Source: Pegea sp. RAD2-039 (Eukaryota; Chordata; Thaliacea; Salpida; Salpidae). Taken from it: 64,000 bases of DNA. The notes below the pieces were generated by a model that was given only the letters and a program-made list of their open reading frames with translations, was not told the DNA's origin and made no database searches. How positions within the stretch are numbered: the first letter of the stretch is position 1; each line of letters opens with the position of its first letter. The DNA is taken from assembly GCA_034620365.1 (NCBI GenBank), contig JAQGEQ010000170.1, forward strand, positions 744,001 to 808,000, written 5' to 3'. A program made the position numbers and the translations under genes. Below, piece after piece: positions 36,210 through 48,708 of the stretch.

Positions 36210-39157
36210 TCATAACACTTTACGATCGTCAACCACTTGGTGGCGTCTCTCGTTTTCGTTTGATTTCAAATCGTCGATTTTATCAAAGTGGCAATCTGGT
36301 GGGCAGAAAAATGAGGATTCTTCATCACAAGGATCAATATGAGAATGAGGGGAGGGAGAGGATAGTTCATCTTCACTGCCCTGCCTCCCACTAATCTCTG
36401 ATTCATCTTCTATCAGAGGTAAATCTTCATAGTTTGATTCGCGATGATAAAAATAATTGAAATTGGACACAATGACGGGAACTGGAAGCGCGATGAAGAG
36501 GACACCCACGATGGCACACAGTGAACCAACTATTTTGCCGGCGGTTGTCACTGGTTTCATATCACCGTAACCAACCTGCAACAGGTAGAGTAAGCTGAAC
36601 AAGTTTGCTGAGATTAATCTAAATAAAATATTTAAAATCAATTTCAGTAAATTATTAATATTCAAATTTGGAAATGGATAAAAGATATATTAACCAAAAA
36701 AATAAAGTAAAACTAATCAAATAAACAAACAAACTGATAACAAACGAGCAAATAACAAACAAGCAGATAACTGAAGATAAACAAGCTGACAACAAACAAA
36801 CTAAGGAAAAAGAAACTGGTAATAAATAAGCTGAAGACAAACAAACTAAAAAAAATAAGCTGATGACAACCAGACTGATAACAAACAAACTGACATCAAA
36901 CAAATTGATAAGAAACAAGCTGATGAAAAATAAGTTGATAACAAATAAGCTGATAATAAACAAGTTGATGATAGACAAGCTGATAAAAAACAAACTGAAG
37001 ACCAACCGGTTAAAAGTAGACAAACTTAAAAAAAAACTACTAACAAACAAATAAACTGAAAACAAGTAAGCTAGAAATAAAAAAACTGATAACAAACATG
37101 CTGACAACAAGCAATCAAAAGACAAACAAACTGACAACAAACAAACTGACAACAAACAAACTTAAAACAATTAGTGATAATGAAAAATATATTTGTCACC
37201 AAAATACGGAGTAGGTGTCAAGAGAACAAAATAATCTACCGTTGTCATAGTGACCACTGCCCACCAGAAAGCTTCTGGAATAGATTCAAAATTGGATGTT
37301 TCATCATCAAGATCAGCAAAATAGACAGCAGAAGAAAAGAGTACAACTCCGATGAGCAAGAAGAAGATAAGAAGACCCAGCTCCCTCATAGAAGCTTTTA
37401 ATGTCTGTCCCAAGATTTGAAGTCCCTTAGAGTGACGTGAAAGTTTCAAAATACGAAAAACGCGAACTAGACGGATGACTCGAAGAATTGCTAGGGACAT
37501 CCCCTTCCCATTGTTTTCAGAATCATCTTTTTCAGTTGATTCAACTTCAGTACCGAGACTTATGAAGTAGGGAATTATGGCGACGATGTCAATCATGTTC
37601 ATCACATCTTTCCAAAATTCAAATTTATTTGGTGAACAGAGAAATCGAGCGGTGACCTCAAAACTAAACCAGCAAATACAGATAGTTTCAATAATCCAAA
37701 AAGGATCATCTGTAAGACTCCGGACTACCAATTCGTTAGTGATGTTATGTGATGTATTTGAGATCTTTTTTTGATGATGTAATTGAAGAGCAGGAAGTGT
37801 TTCCAAGCAGAATGAGATGATAGAGAGTAAGATGACAGATATTGAAGTGATTGCCACCAGCCTTGCAGCTGTAGAACTTTCTGGGTATCTTAAAAAAGAA
37901 GATAGTTTTAACAACAAAGAAGTTTGTGGTGAAAATTTATTCAAAGTTTCATTTGAAATAATCTATAAATATTTTAGGTTAAGCAAAAGGTCATTTAGAA
38001 ACCCAAAAAGATCCAATAAGCCTCAAAAATATCAATTAAAACCCCGACGGGACATCATCACCCCGAAAATATCAATTAGAAGTTCCAGAAGACCTAGAAT
38101 CTTTAAAAAATGCCAATTAAAAGCACAAGAGGCCCTCTGCTTCTAAAAGGTAAATTAGAAGTTCCAGGGGGTACAATGAGCCCCAAAAAGCCTTGGCTCA
38201 TAAGCTTGAAAGCCCCATAAGCCCAAATAATATGAACTAGAAGCACCAGAGGACCCCAAATATCCACTTTCAAGGTGCTTCTTGTAACAATTTTAAATAA
38301 TGAGTTATGAAAAGACATATCGGCCTTAAAACTAGTTTTTAAAAATTTAAACGAAGATTAAATAATTGAGATTCAAAAAGTGTTTAAATCAGATTTGCTC
38401 ATATTTTTTCAAAGCTAGTTAACAACAAGAATAATTACTCAAATAAGAGCCAAATCTTCTTCTGAAATTCTTTTTTAGGCAACTCTTTTTCTTTTTCTTT
38501 TATAATTCCTTCATCTTCTCGGTATTGAGCAAAAACGGTTTCGCCCAATTGATAAAATTTGATTTCTTCGTAAAATACCTCGAAAGGAACATTATGAGGC
38601 CTCCTTAATCGTCCACAGCTCTACAATTCAGTTTCAAACACTTTACTGATTATTTGCATTTTAAAAGCTTTTATATTCACTTATAATTATTCTTTTTATT
38701 TAAAATAAAAAAAAAACGTCGGGGAATTTTGTAATCAACCTCAAGCCACAAAAATGAATAAAAGTATAGAGATCAGAATTCATTTATTCTTTAAGAAATA
38801 ATCTGACTCAAAAAAGAAAGCTACTAATTTCTTTCAAAAAATAGTTGATTAAATTTTTATAATCTGCTAAATTGTGATCAGCAGCTCTAACTGTACTTGT
38901 ATCAATAACTGTTAGTTACTACTTTTCAATCGTAGTTACCTGGTAATAATAAAGAATAGCATCAAATGAAGGTCTGTTGCGATCAAAAAAATACTCATTT
39001 CTACCAGGGTCATAGTAACGCATTCGACTGTTCTCATCACCCAGTAAAGTGTTGGGAAAGTGCTTAAGAGTTCGGTCTAGGGTTTCGTATCTTAACCCTG
39101 ATATATTGATGACCACCTTTTCACTACTTTGCTGGTTGCTGTTCTCCACTTTGTAAG
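36210..39157 (-). CDS. Shaker-type (Kv1) voltage-gated potassium channel, 5' end missing
   Basis: Four phased exons: 38940-39157, 38439-38620, 37240-37888 and 36210-36575. Exon A gives the first half of the T1 domain ([39 protein letters not shown]). Exon B gives [18 protein letters not shown] to IWLLF. Exon C holds [11 protein letters not shown]1-S5 with the S4 sensor [20 protein letters not shown], the S4-S5 linker [12 protein letters not shown] and pore helix [12 protein letters not shown]. Exon D opens with the filter VGYGD and has S6 with [16 protein letters not shown]. It is a tetrameric delayed-rectifier or A-type K+ channel subunit in neurons or muscle. No ATG lies in exon A in frame: it starts at an acceptor (39158-39159) in phase 1, so an upstream exon exists. 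The C-terminus ends DDRKVL, without the Kv1 TDV motif. Start is therefore open. Confidence 0.95.
36730..37160 (+). repeat. Degenerate 15-bp minisatellite in the Kv filter intron
   Basis: Roughly 28 diverged copies of ACAAACTGATAACAA fill the intron (36576-37239) that separates TMTT from VGYGD. Read on the channel's own strand the unit gives a pentapeptide period (I/V-S-L-F-x and relatives), so 36655-37155 stays open for about 166 hydrophobic codons. No acceptor-donor structure suggests use as an exon. Confidence 0.8.
37995..38275 (+). repeat. Degenerate repeat of about 40 bp in Kv intron 2
   Basis: Six to seven diverged copies begin with AATTAGAAGTTCCAGAAGAC or AATTAAAAGCACAAGAGGCC, each followed by a run like CCCCAAAAAGCC or CCCCATAAGCCC. 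They start at about 37998, 38034, 38073, 38113, 38153, 38193 and 38233 and lie between exons B and C. Higher in GC than the surrounding intron. Confidence 0.65.
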
Positions 39158-42100
39158 CTGAAATTGAGGAAGAAGTGTTAGATACGAATTCACAAATGTT
39201 GAAAAAGGAAGTTTTATTTCAGTTCATACTTTACCCCGATATTTTACTTCAACATTTATACGTTTCAATGATCACTTAAATAATAGTTTTAAATCTTCTT
39301 GTATAAATCTTGTTTGTCCTAGAGATCAAACTTTTGAACTAGAAACTTATAAATAATTCATTGAAAGTAGACTTATTGAAAATGTTAAAAGTGTGTTAAG
39401 AGTACTATCTATTCTCAGCCTTTTTTACTGATTCCACATCTGATTCCTTACAAATAACTAACGTTTATAAGTTAAGAATCTCAAAATGTCACGATTGAAC
39501 TTTTAGCAGAATCTTTTTACGAATGGATACTTTTAGCTATGATCAAGCAAATGTTCACTTTTATTATTTGATAGTTTCTTGGTATAAGTAGTCGAGTCAT
39601 GTGAACTTACTTTGAGATTATTTGATTTTTTATTGTGAGTTTTATTGATAACGTAGTTCTAGAGATCAGTGATTTTTCAATTATAAGATGAGAAAGTTTA
39701 AAGTGTTGGTAGTAACCCAGTTTGAAAACCATTGGCTTTAGTTTTTTCCCAACTTTTAATGTGAGAAAAATTTTGCAAATTTGGGTTTAAATTTTGGAAG
39801 TTAATATTTTCCTAAAAGTTGTAGAAGAGATAAAAATTTTACAAAATAAATTAAAGTTAAAAAAATTCAGCTTGTGTCGATTTATAAAAATTTAATAATC
39901 TTCTAGATAAAATTAGATATAAGTAACTAATTTACCGGTGTTTTCAATGCAATAAAACAATTGAAAACACATGAAAGTGATTAGATTGGTTATTCAGTAG
40001 AAGTTTTAACTTCATTTAACTGGTTTTAAATTATGTACAATTAATATTTCATAAGCAGTGTAAGTGTATAAGCAACAACATTCTGATTTATGTTCATCCT
40101 GTTCTAAATATAGAACTTACATCAATAAAGCAAATAAAGACGTCAACATATTTAAAATCATTTTTTTTTGGTTTTATTTTCCTTCTCTTCCAGTCTGAAC
40201 CGACAATATTAAATGTTAATGAATTAAAATAAAATTTTTCGTGGAAATAGTTATAGTTTGGCTTTAAACTTTTTTGGTAGATTTTAGATCATTTTTAGAA
40301 ACACTCATAAAGTTAAATTGATTCACTAAAAGTTTTTTTTTTTCAAATGAAAACTGCGTTCTGCAAAATTTATTGAAACTGGTCATAGGTTCTTTCATGT
40401 TGGTAGGTCGTTATCAAAAATTGACGAAGGTGATTTGAAACATTTTGCTATTAAATATTTACAAGGAGAAATTTTTAAAATAGAGCTAGTAACACTTTCT
40501 GAAATTTAAAATATATTATAAAAAGAATTGGTCGCAATTTGTTACAACTTTTTCTACAAGATTTTATCAAGCTTATTAAGGATTATAATCTTTTCTTAAA
40601 ATATTCAACAATTTGTTCATCAGTTTGTTCATCAGTTTTTTAGAAATGAGATTATTTAAAGTATTATATTATTTTATGTTTTTCATATATCTTTGAGAAT
40701 ATCAATGTTTCGAATTTATGCTAAAATTGAAGCATTCTTTCTCATTTCTTGTAAAAAATATAAAATGATAAAAATAGTTTAGTTTGAAAAGCAGGAAAAC
40801 TTTGTGGTAAAACGATGCATAAGATTTGATTCATCAGATTAGTTTTTCATAATCTTATGAGACTCAATTTTTTAATCTTAAATTTCCAAATAACTTTTAA
40901 GTTGTAAATATGTAAAAATAGATAAATTTGTTACCAGTAGTGGTCATTGTATTTAAAATTATTTTGTAAAATAAGATAAAAACATGTTAAAAAAATGTGT
41001 CTTTCTTGTAATTTATTCGAGAAAGTTGACCAAAAAAGTTGATTGGAAAGTTAACTCTTACCATTCCTGTTTATAAAATCTTTTTCATCCATCAAAGAAT
41101 CCAAACTGAAGTTAGGTGTTTACCTGAAGTCATTCAACAAGTCGACCCATTCACTAAATCACTATTTTACATTCTTCACAAAACTTAATTTTGAATCTTA
41201 TTTTCTTACCATCTGTGATACAAGTAAGTTTTAGCGCTAAAAATAAAAAAAAAGTAATAATATAATTAAATATATTTCAATTATTTGCATTTAAAGTTTG
41301 ATCTTTAAATGGAGTGTTTCGAAAAACGAATCTGTCATTTGTTTTCTTACAGATGTTTTTAGCTTTTAAAAAACTTCACAAAAAATATTTTTAATCATCA
41401 CTTGGCAAGAAAACTGTTTCCAAGAAATTCTATTTTAAGTTTTATTATTTATTTGTTTAATTATTTCAAATTAATTTAATTTAAATTCATTCTTAATTAA
41501 ATCAACTCTGACTGCAATTATCACAAATATCTTTCAACACTTTTACCACGTGCTGGTAACACACTTGAAGCTAAACTGTTTCGCAAATGGGTTATTGCAA
41601 AAATGTAAATTGAAATAAGTAAAAAAAGTCACAAGGATTTTCAACTACTTCTTCACTTTGAAAGTTTTCATTTTAAAAACAAAGTATCTGGGAGCCATTT
41701 GAGGAGTTGCACGAAGATAAGTTTTTTTTTCTTTGACTCAAATTTTTTGATTAATCAATGATTAAATGAGATCTTACTCGTTCTTCCAAACTGAAATAAA
41801 TCACAGAAATAAGAGCAAGCAAACGAGAATGTTGTTGTTGGCTAAGTGACGATTTTGGCAAGTTTTCAATTAGGATTTATCGCGTAGAAACCTGGTATTT
41901 AAAGTGATGGTTTCTAACGGTGCCAGAAGTAGCATTAAGAAATGTTAAGAAGGGTTGTATGTAAGTTTAAGGCTTTCAAGGTGAAATGCCGGTTGCTGCA
42001 TTTCAAGTGAAATCAATATCAACTTTACTCGGCTGGAAACATTGACCTAAAATTTAACTGAAAACCAAAATGTTCAAAGTTATTGATCAATTCAAGATAA

Positions 42101-45100
42101 TTCATCATTGAACAGTTTTAAGGATATACTTTTGCTTCTTTCTCACTTGTTATTCAGCTAAAAACTCAACTAGTTACACGATTTATAGGATTATTTTCAG
42201 TGTCTATACTCTTAAAACTGTACTTCTTTGTTTAAAATTGTTTTTCAGAAAGTAGCTTAGAGATATTTAAACTGGAAGTTTACTTTCACTTACATTAACT
42301 GCATCAGTTCACACACACAATAAATCTATTTAGAAATCTAATTTAAATTAATTTAGATTTTTTTCTGATAAATGTAATTTTTTAATAACTTCAATAACAA
42401 TGAAAATATCGAATTTAATGATTGCTAAAATCGATACAGAAGTCTACAGAGAAACCCACTTCTATATTTAGAATAAATTGAGTTATCCAGCAAGTTATAA
42501 AAACCAACAAATATTCGACTTTATACTTTTATTGCTTTCCGTTTTGTATACAAAATTGAACTCTACAAAAATGAAACATCTACCTATACAACCTGATAAT
42601 CAATCTCAATCACGTTAACAATTCTTTATTTCAAATTAAACAAGAAATGTGATTGCCACAAATCTGTAGAAATTATTTCAAGAAAGCTTTGTGATGATCA
42701 GAATGGTAAAAAAGTCAGAAAATGAAAGATTCTTCCAATGGTCTACTAGTTTATTGATTTCGAATAATTGCAGAGTCATAGCAGAATAATTAATATTTTT
42801 CACGATTTTAATGGTTACAAAAGAAACTAATTACTGAGTCTATAAGAAAAGATACTTTTGACTTTTATTTAAAACTTTCTTTTCGTTTTTATCTGTTCAC
42901 TGCTCATCATAAAAATCTTTACTTTTAATTCTTAAAACTCACAAATTTCAGTTGTCTTATGATAGACTTGTTTTTAGCTTTTCAAATGCAACAAACTTTT
43001 TCAGAAGAAAATGATAAGATAAAGCTCAACTATACTTATAAGCTCATAGTTAATTACAAGTATTTTGAGATAATTAAACATTTAAATAAAAGTAGGTCAC
43101 TTTAGCTTACCTCTTACAAAATCAATTTTATTACAATCACTAGAAAATTTCATTTCAAGCAAAAACTTAAATTGTATAACTTAATTTTTACCTCAATTTT
43201 TTTAAAGTGACTTAATTGTTAAGTGTTTCAGCTTAATAATCATCATTTTATACTTGTTTTGTAGTTTACATAAAAATCTTCTAGAAAATATAAAATAAGA
43301 ATAAAACAAATTTTGTAAAGTTTCATTGATTAAATATTAGATAATTTCTTACAATCATAAAAAGTAACTTTGTAACTAGTAAGATATACTAAAGTTGAAA
43401 CAAAATAAATCAAAGTCTTGTACCTGACAAATATGAAGAATTTGAACGTGTTTCGTAATCACTACACTAAAAATACTGCTACCAGCTACCTTGAAAGTAT
43501 GCGAACACTATAAAAATTTTATAACTTGACTTAGAGTAAGTAACTGACAAAAGTTACTTGAGTTGTAACTTTTAAATCTTGTCATAATTTACTATAGAAA
43601 CCAACTTATCTACTTGAGTCGATATATCCGTTTAACTTATGATTTAAGAGTTGTTATTGAACAAAATCCTTCCACAAACTCGTTTATGATGGCTGTATAA
43701 AAGATATCTACATCAAAATAAGATGAAGAGATATATTTGCAAATATTTAAAAAAAAACTAGTTTTTGTTCTTTATAAATCTTTTCAATTTATTTTTTTCA
43801 ATTTTAACAAATAAATATCCACCAAAAGGTTATTTTTTGTACTGTTTTTTTTTACAAATTTCTAAAATATTTAAAACCTTGAAATTTTTACAATTTGATT
43901 TAGTTTGAAACCAACTTGAATGTAAAAAATAACAAGCTTGATGAAATTCAAATAGATATCAAGTAGTGCTACTCAAAAGTACTTTATTAAAGTTTTCTCA
44001 ATATTATAAAATCATTCGGTCAAAATATGAGCATTATGGGTCGAAATAAAAATCCAAACTTCTTAATTATCGATGTATAATTTATTTATAAATATCTACT
44101 TAGCCTGCAAAGCATTTAATATTGTTTAAAAAATGTAAAGACAGAATTTTAAGTAAAATCTCCGATCTTATACTAACTTGAAAATATCTTCCCTAAAGTA
44201 AACATTAATTTTCATCGCTTATTTTTGCATAAGAACATAAATCAATTTATCATTATGTATTTACAAGCAATTATTAACTAATGAGTTTACGTATATGTAT
44301 ATTTAAGTTACTATTAAGATATTAAGTAGTAAATTACAAAATGATATTTTGATCTAAAGCAAATAAAACAAATGTTTTAAAAATACACAAATGTAAAAAG
44401 AAATGTTTAAGTTTAATTTTTAATACAGTTTTGATATAAATTCGATATATTTCTATGATTTTCATATCAAGTTATTCAAGTTTTAGCTTAAAATGTAAAT
44501 TCTAGCTTGATATGTAAAAAGTTTTAAAAAAATGTAGCAACTTTATTCTATTATAACATAATACTAATTATGTTGAGAAATTTGTTTAATATTTTATATT
44601 AAAATTTAAGAACGGTACGTTTGAGAATAAAAAAAATTCTACCAGCTAAAAGTTATCAGCTACAGTTTATTGCTAGCAGTTTGGAAATGTCAATAAAAAT
44701 TTTATTAAAATGTACATATTCTTTTTAATTTCTGAGAAATAAAAAAGAATTTGTCTAATCATTATAGGTAGTCTAAATCATTTCTAAAAATTATGAAAAC
44801 AACAAATAAAATAGATAAATATAAATAGATTTTTTGAGTGCGTCGTTTATTTGCTAGTTAACAAGCTAATGATACAATCGATTATAAGTTTGTAGTTGTT
44901 AGACAGTAGAGAACCTTTTTGAATCACTTTAAATATAAAAATTTTATTAACTTTTCATAATAAAATAATTTCTAATCTAAGTTCAAGTTACAGATAAAGT
45001 TAAAAGCTATAAATAATACATAATAAGTAAAATAAATTCTATCAAACTTGTTGCTTTTTTTCTTCGTTTACTTTACATTAACATCAGAAATTTTTCTCAT

Positions 45101-48100
45101 TTAAGCAGTTTCTTGAAAATTAACTTCTCAATTGTATACTAGCTTGCTTATTTGACAAATACAAACGAATTTACAGTTTACTACATACTAACTCCTATAC
45201 TCGTTGTTCATCTATTATTGAAAAGAAAGAAGTACGTTTCTAACTTGACAAAAATAACAAGAATGAACTCAATGTAAGATGAAGGAACTTCAACCTCGTA
45301 TCCTTGATTATTGAAACAAGAATTTCATTTTTTTTTATGTTCTAGTTATGTGGTAGTTTAGTTGACAAAATTAATGAATGCAATCCAACATTAATTAACA
45401 AGACAACAATTCAGCTGACATGTGTATCTTCTTGAGCAGGACTTTTTTATTTTAAATTAATAAAAATAACAGTACTGATACAAAGTTAGTCAGTTGTCAA
45501 AGTTTTATTAAGCTGAATGAAAAAAAAGAATTTAATAAAGATGAAATGATTATGTGCAGTAATATTAACTCTTCCCATGTCTTGTTAGATTTTGGAAGTA
45601 ACTGATTAGTTAAACACTGATTGAGTATGTGGAATTGAAAAGTTTAATATTTTGATATAAAACTTGAGAAAATTTTCCAAGTTTCACTTAAGATGTAACA
45701 AAAAAGATTCATCTTCCGATAAACATCTGCTAACTCTTTTATCTTAGTACAAATGTACAAAATCAAAAAATATATATCAATTGATTTCAAATATGGAGAT
45801 TATATTTCAAAATTATGCAGAAAAACATTTAAAAGTTTAAGAATTTGATTTTACAAAAATTTTATCAGGTTTTTTAGTGGGAATCAAATTTATTTTGTAT
45901 AATAAATTAAAAGAGGTTTACAGTTATTAGCTTTTTACAATTTATTTCTCAGTTATCAATTAATTGAGGTTTTCTTTTTAAGTATTTTATAGAATTTTTA
46001 CATCAGTAATCATAAAAAATTCTGTTTTTAATTTCTCTGAAATCACTCAATTGTTTTCGTAACATTTTCGTGACAAGTTAAAAAATTGATTTTTTTTGGG
46101 AATAATAATTTTTTTAAACAGTTTTGATTACTAACCACTGAAGTTTTTTTCTTAGCTTTTTTATACCATGCTAGTATAACGAAATACTCAATCAATAAAT
46201 CATCTATTTTCAATCATTCACCTTATTACGTCTTCAGTCTACAACTAATTCAATCTGTTTGTAATTATGTCTTTTTGTGATATTCAAACATTGATATCAT
46301 AAAAATTTAATAGTTTGGTTTATTAAAAGTTTGAATAAAAACTAGCTAATCTAAAATATTTTCTTTCAGTTAATCTAAAAGGTTTGTAAAAATTTGGCAA
46401 ATAGGTGGTTAAAATAAATGGTAGAAAACTGTTTACGTAATTTGATTTTATTTCATTTTATGTTACTAATAAAACGTCTAGAAGACAGCTTAAGCTACAA
46501 TTGCGTCATCTGCTGAGGCAGCACCGACGTTTGTCTATTATTAAAAGGTATAAAAACATTTTAAATTAAATCTTTTTTGTAAATATTTTATTTCTTAAAA
46601 GTTTAAATCAGTTCTCTATTATTCTAACAACCAAAGAAAACCCAGACAAAGAAGTGAAAAGAGAATGATACAATCATAATATGATATAAATGATCATACA
46701 ATACTCGCAAATATTTTCAAATTAGTTTTAATTATTGGAAACTAATTGTTTTTTACGCGTGACAAACTTATAAAAACTTGAATGACATTTTTAACTCAAA
46801 TCACCTCTCATTACATTCGAAAAGCTAATCTCAAAAACATCTGATATATTTATCTCTACCTTCACTACATTTACTTGCATCTCTCATATGTTACTTCAAC
46901 ACAAAAGCATCAAGCTGACGGTATGATTGGCGGACAAACTATTTGATGTGAGCAAACAAAACTTCTGCTATGCCGGCCTACTAACAAAAAATGGTTTAAG
47001 CATATTCGTAAATAATTCATTTGAAAGAAAGCGTTAAGTGTTGCTTAGTGTTAAAAAAAGGTTAGCTCATTTATTCATTCTCAATTTTTATAATCTATAT
47101 CTTTTACTGCATCTGATAAAACATTCAAGTAACATCATTTTATAAATTTTCCTCTTAACATCAGCAGTGAGCTGACTTTAAACATTATAATCTGATTTAG
47201 AAATTTTGCAAATACATGAAGATAAGAACTCATTCCTACTGTATAAATCATTTACAATATTCACTGCATCAATTCATAGAACGTTGCATTTCACGAACAT
47301 ATTACAAGGAAATAGCTTTAGAGTTACTGTATACAAAGTTTGTGAATTATTTAAACACTAAAATATACTGATGAACTGTTGACAGCCAGGAATTACAGAG
47401 ATACCCTAACTTTTAACTTAATCTGAAAAGATAAACTAAATTAACAATAACATTATTTAGGAATAACAGATCGTACATGTAATAATAACAAATTTATATA
47501 ATTTTGATCTTGAATAGAAATAAGTTTGAACTTCATCTGAATCTTTTTTATTGGATTAATTATGTTAGCTGTAGTTGAATGTAAGATAAAAGTATCTAAA
47601 AAATGAATAGAAATAGTTAAATAAGTAATTAATATTCAGGTAACAAACTTGAGGGTGTCACTGTTACAAAAAATCTAATTTTATACTTTTATATGTTTGT
47701 AAATGTTGACTTATAGCATCAAAAAAATTAGAGAAATATATTTCTCAACTTTTAGATAAAATCTAGTTGATAATTTAGTTTCATTTTATTTAAATATGAG
47801 CAGCTCAATTTTAAATGTTTATTTAAACAAATTAGTAACAGCTTAAACAAATAATAAAATTTGAATAACTTGTCGATGATAAATCGATTTTCAAATCTTT
47901 ATTTTGATCATCTGATAATAATGTTGAAATGCTGCAGTTGTCAAAAAAGAACTTTTAATTCAAAATAACAATTTGAAAATCTTACTTTGAAGTTAAATGA
48001 TTTTTAATTTTATTCTAAACTTAAGAAAATACTTAAAATATGAATTCAAAAAGATAAAAAAAAAACTTTTATAAAGAATTGAAACGTGTTTAGTAAAAAT

Positions 48101-48685
48101 GTACCGGACCATTTATTACAAGCAGTAGAATGGACCTGGACCATTTGACTAATTTAATCAATCGGTTTTTTAAATTTTATAAAATATTGCGAAGAAATTA
48201 GAATCTTTCAAATTAATTCAATTATTTCGATTCTAGTTGAATAAATACTTAAAATGTATTTAAAGAAGAAATAAGAAAATGAATTTGAATATTTTATTGG
48301 CTTTCTGAAAGTACTTGTGCTAGAAAGTTGTGAAATATCTCGACACAAAACAACAAATTTGACAAAAATTTCGATCAATTTAACTTCAATCAAGTGAAGA
48401 AGTGATCTTAGTTGTCACCAGCAAGTCGAAAAAGATAAATAAAAGGTTGATGGGGGAGGGGGACGGTTGGTTAAAAGTGGATTGAACATCGGCAGCAGAT
48501 TGGTTGAAATTTGTACAACTAATTGATATACTTCGAAATTTACACAAAAAGTCTTCAGCTGATGAAAGATGTAGAAAAAGATGCAGTAACTAGTAGCAGG
48601 AGTCGGCAGCTGACAGGGAAGAGATCCGAGATCAAGAAACGGATCAAGAGCAGTTGGTGGACACCCAACTTATCTGATGACGTCA
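39158..48685. other. AT-rich desert, probably the long 5' intron(s) of the Kv gene
   Basis: Exon A of the Kv channel begins at an acceptor, so its first exon and promoter must lie in this 9.5 kb or further right. I find no long ORF and no tandem array, only scattered GC-richer patches (41560-41600, 46500-46545, 46915-46990, 48430-48660). A 43-nt candidate exon is listed separately. The patch 48430-48660, with an AG-rich run GGGGGAGGGGGA at about 48450-48463, is the best place for a promoter or 5' UTR. Confidence 0.45.
43424..43466 (-). CDS. Possible upstream coding exon of the Kv channel
   Basis: Reverse strand: acceptor GCAGTATTTTTAG, 43 nt reading CSDYETRSNSSYLS plus one base, then donor GTACAAG. 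It ends in phase 1, exactly what exon A (starting CT TAC AAA) needs, giving [14 protein letters not shown]. Kv N-termini before T1 are variable, so homology cannot confirm it. No start codon exon was located upstream. Could be chance. Confidence 0.3.
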
Positions 48686-48708
48686 TCAACGCTTTAGTGA
48701 TGACGTCA
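48678..48708. promoter_or_regulatory. Pair of full CRE palindromes 15 bp apart
   Basis: TGACGTCA occurs at 48678-48685 and again at 48701-48708, each inside the longer string TGATGACGTCAT. The second overlaps the last codons of ANKS3 and the first touches its stop codon. The consensus is the CREB/ATF site. Because the Kv gene's promoter should lie to the left on the minus strand, these could act as a distal element for it, or be 3' sequence of ANKS3 without regulatory role. Confidence 0.4.

Noticed and set aside
36655-37155. Hydrophobic 166-codon ORF as a membrane protein gene
   Set aside because: It is an intronic 15-bp minisatellite between two well-defined channel exons.
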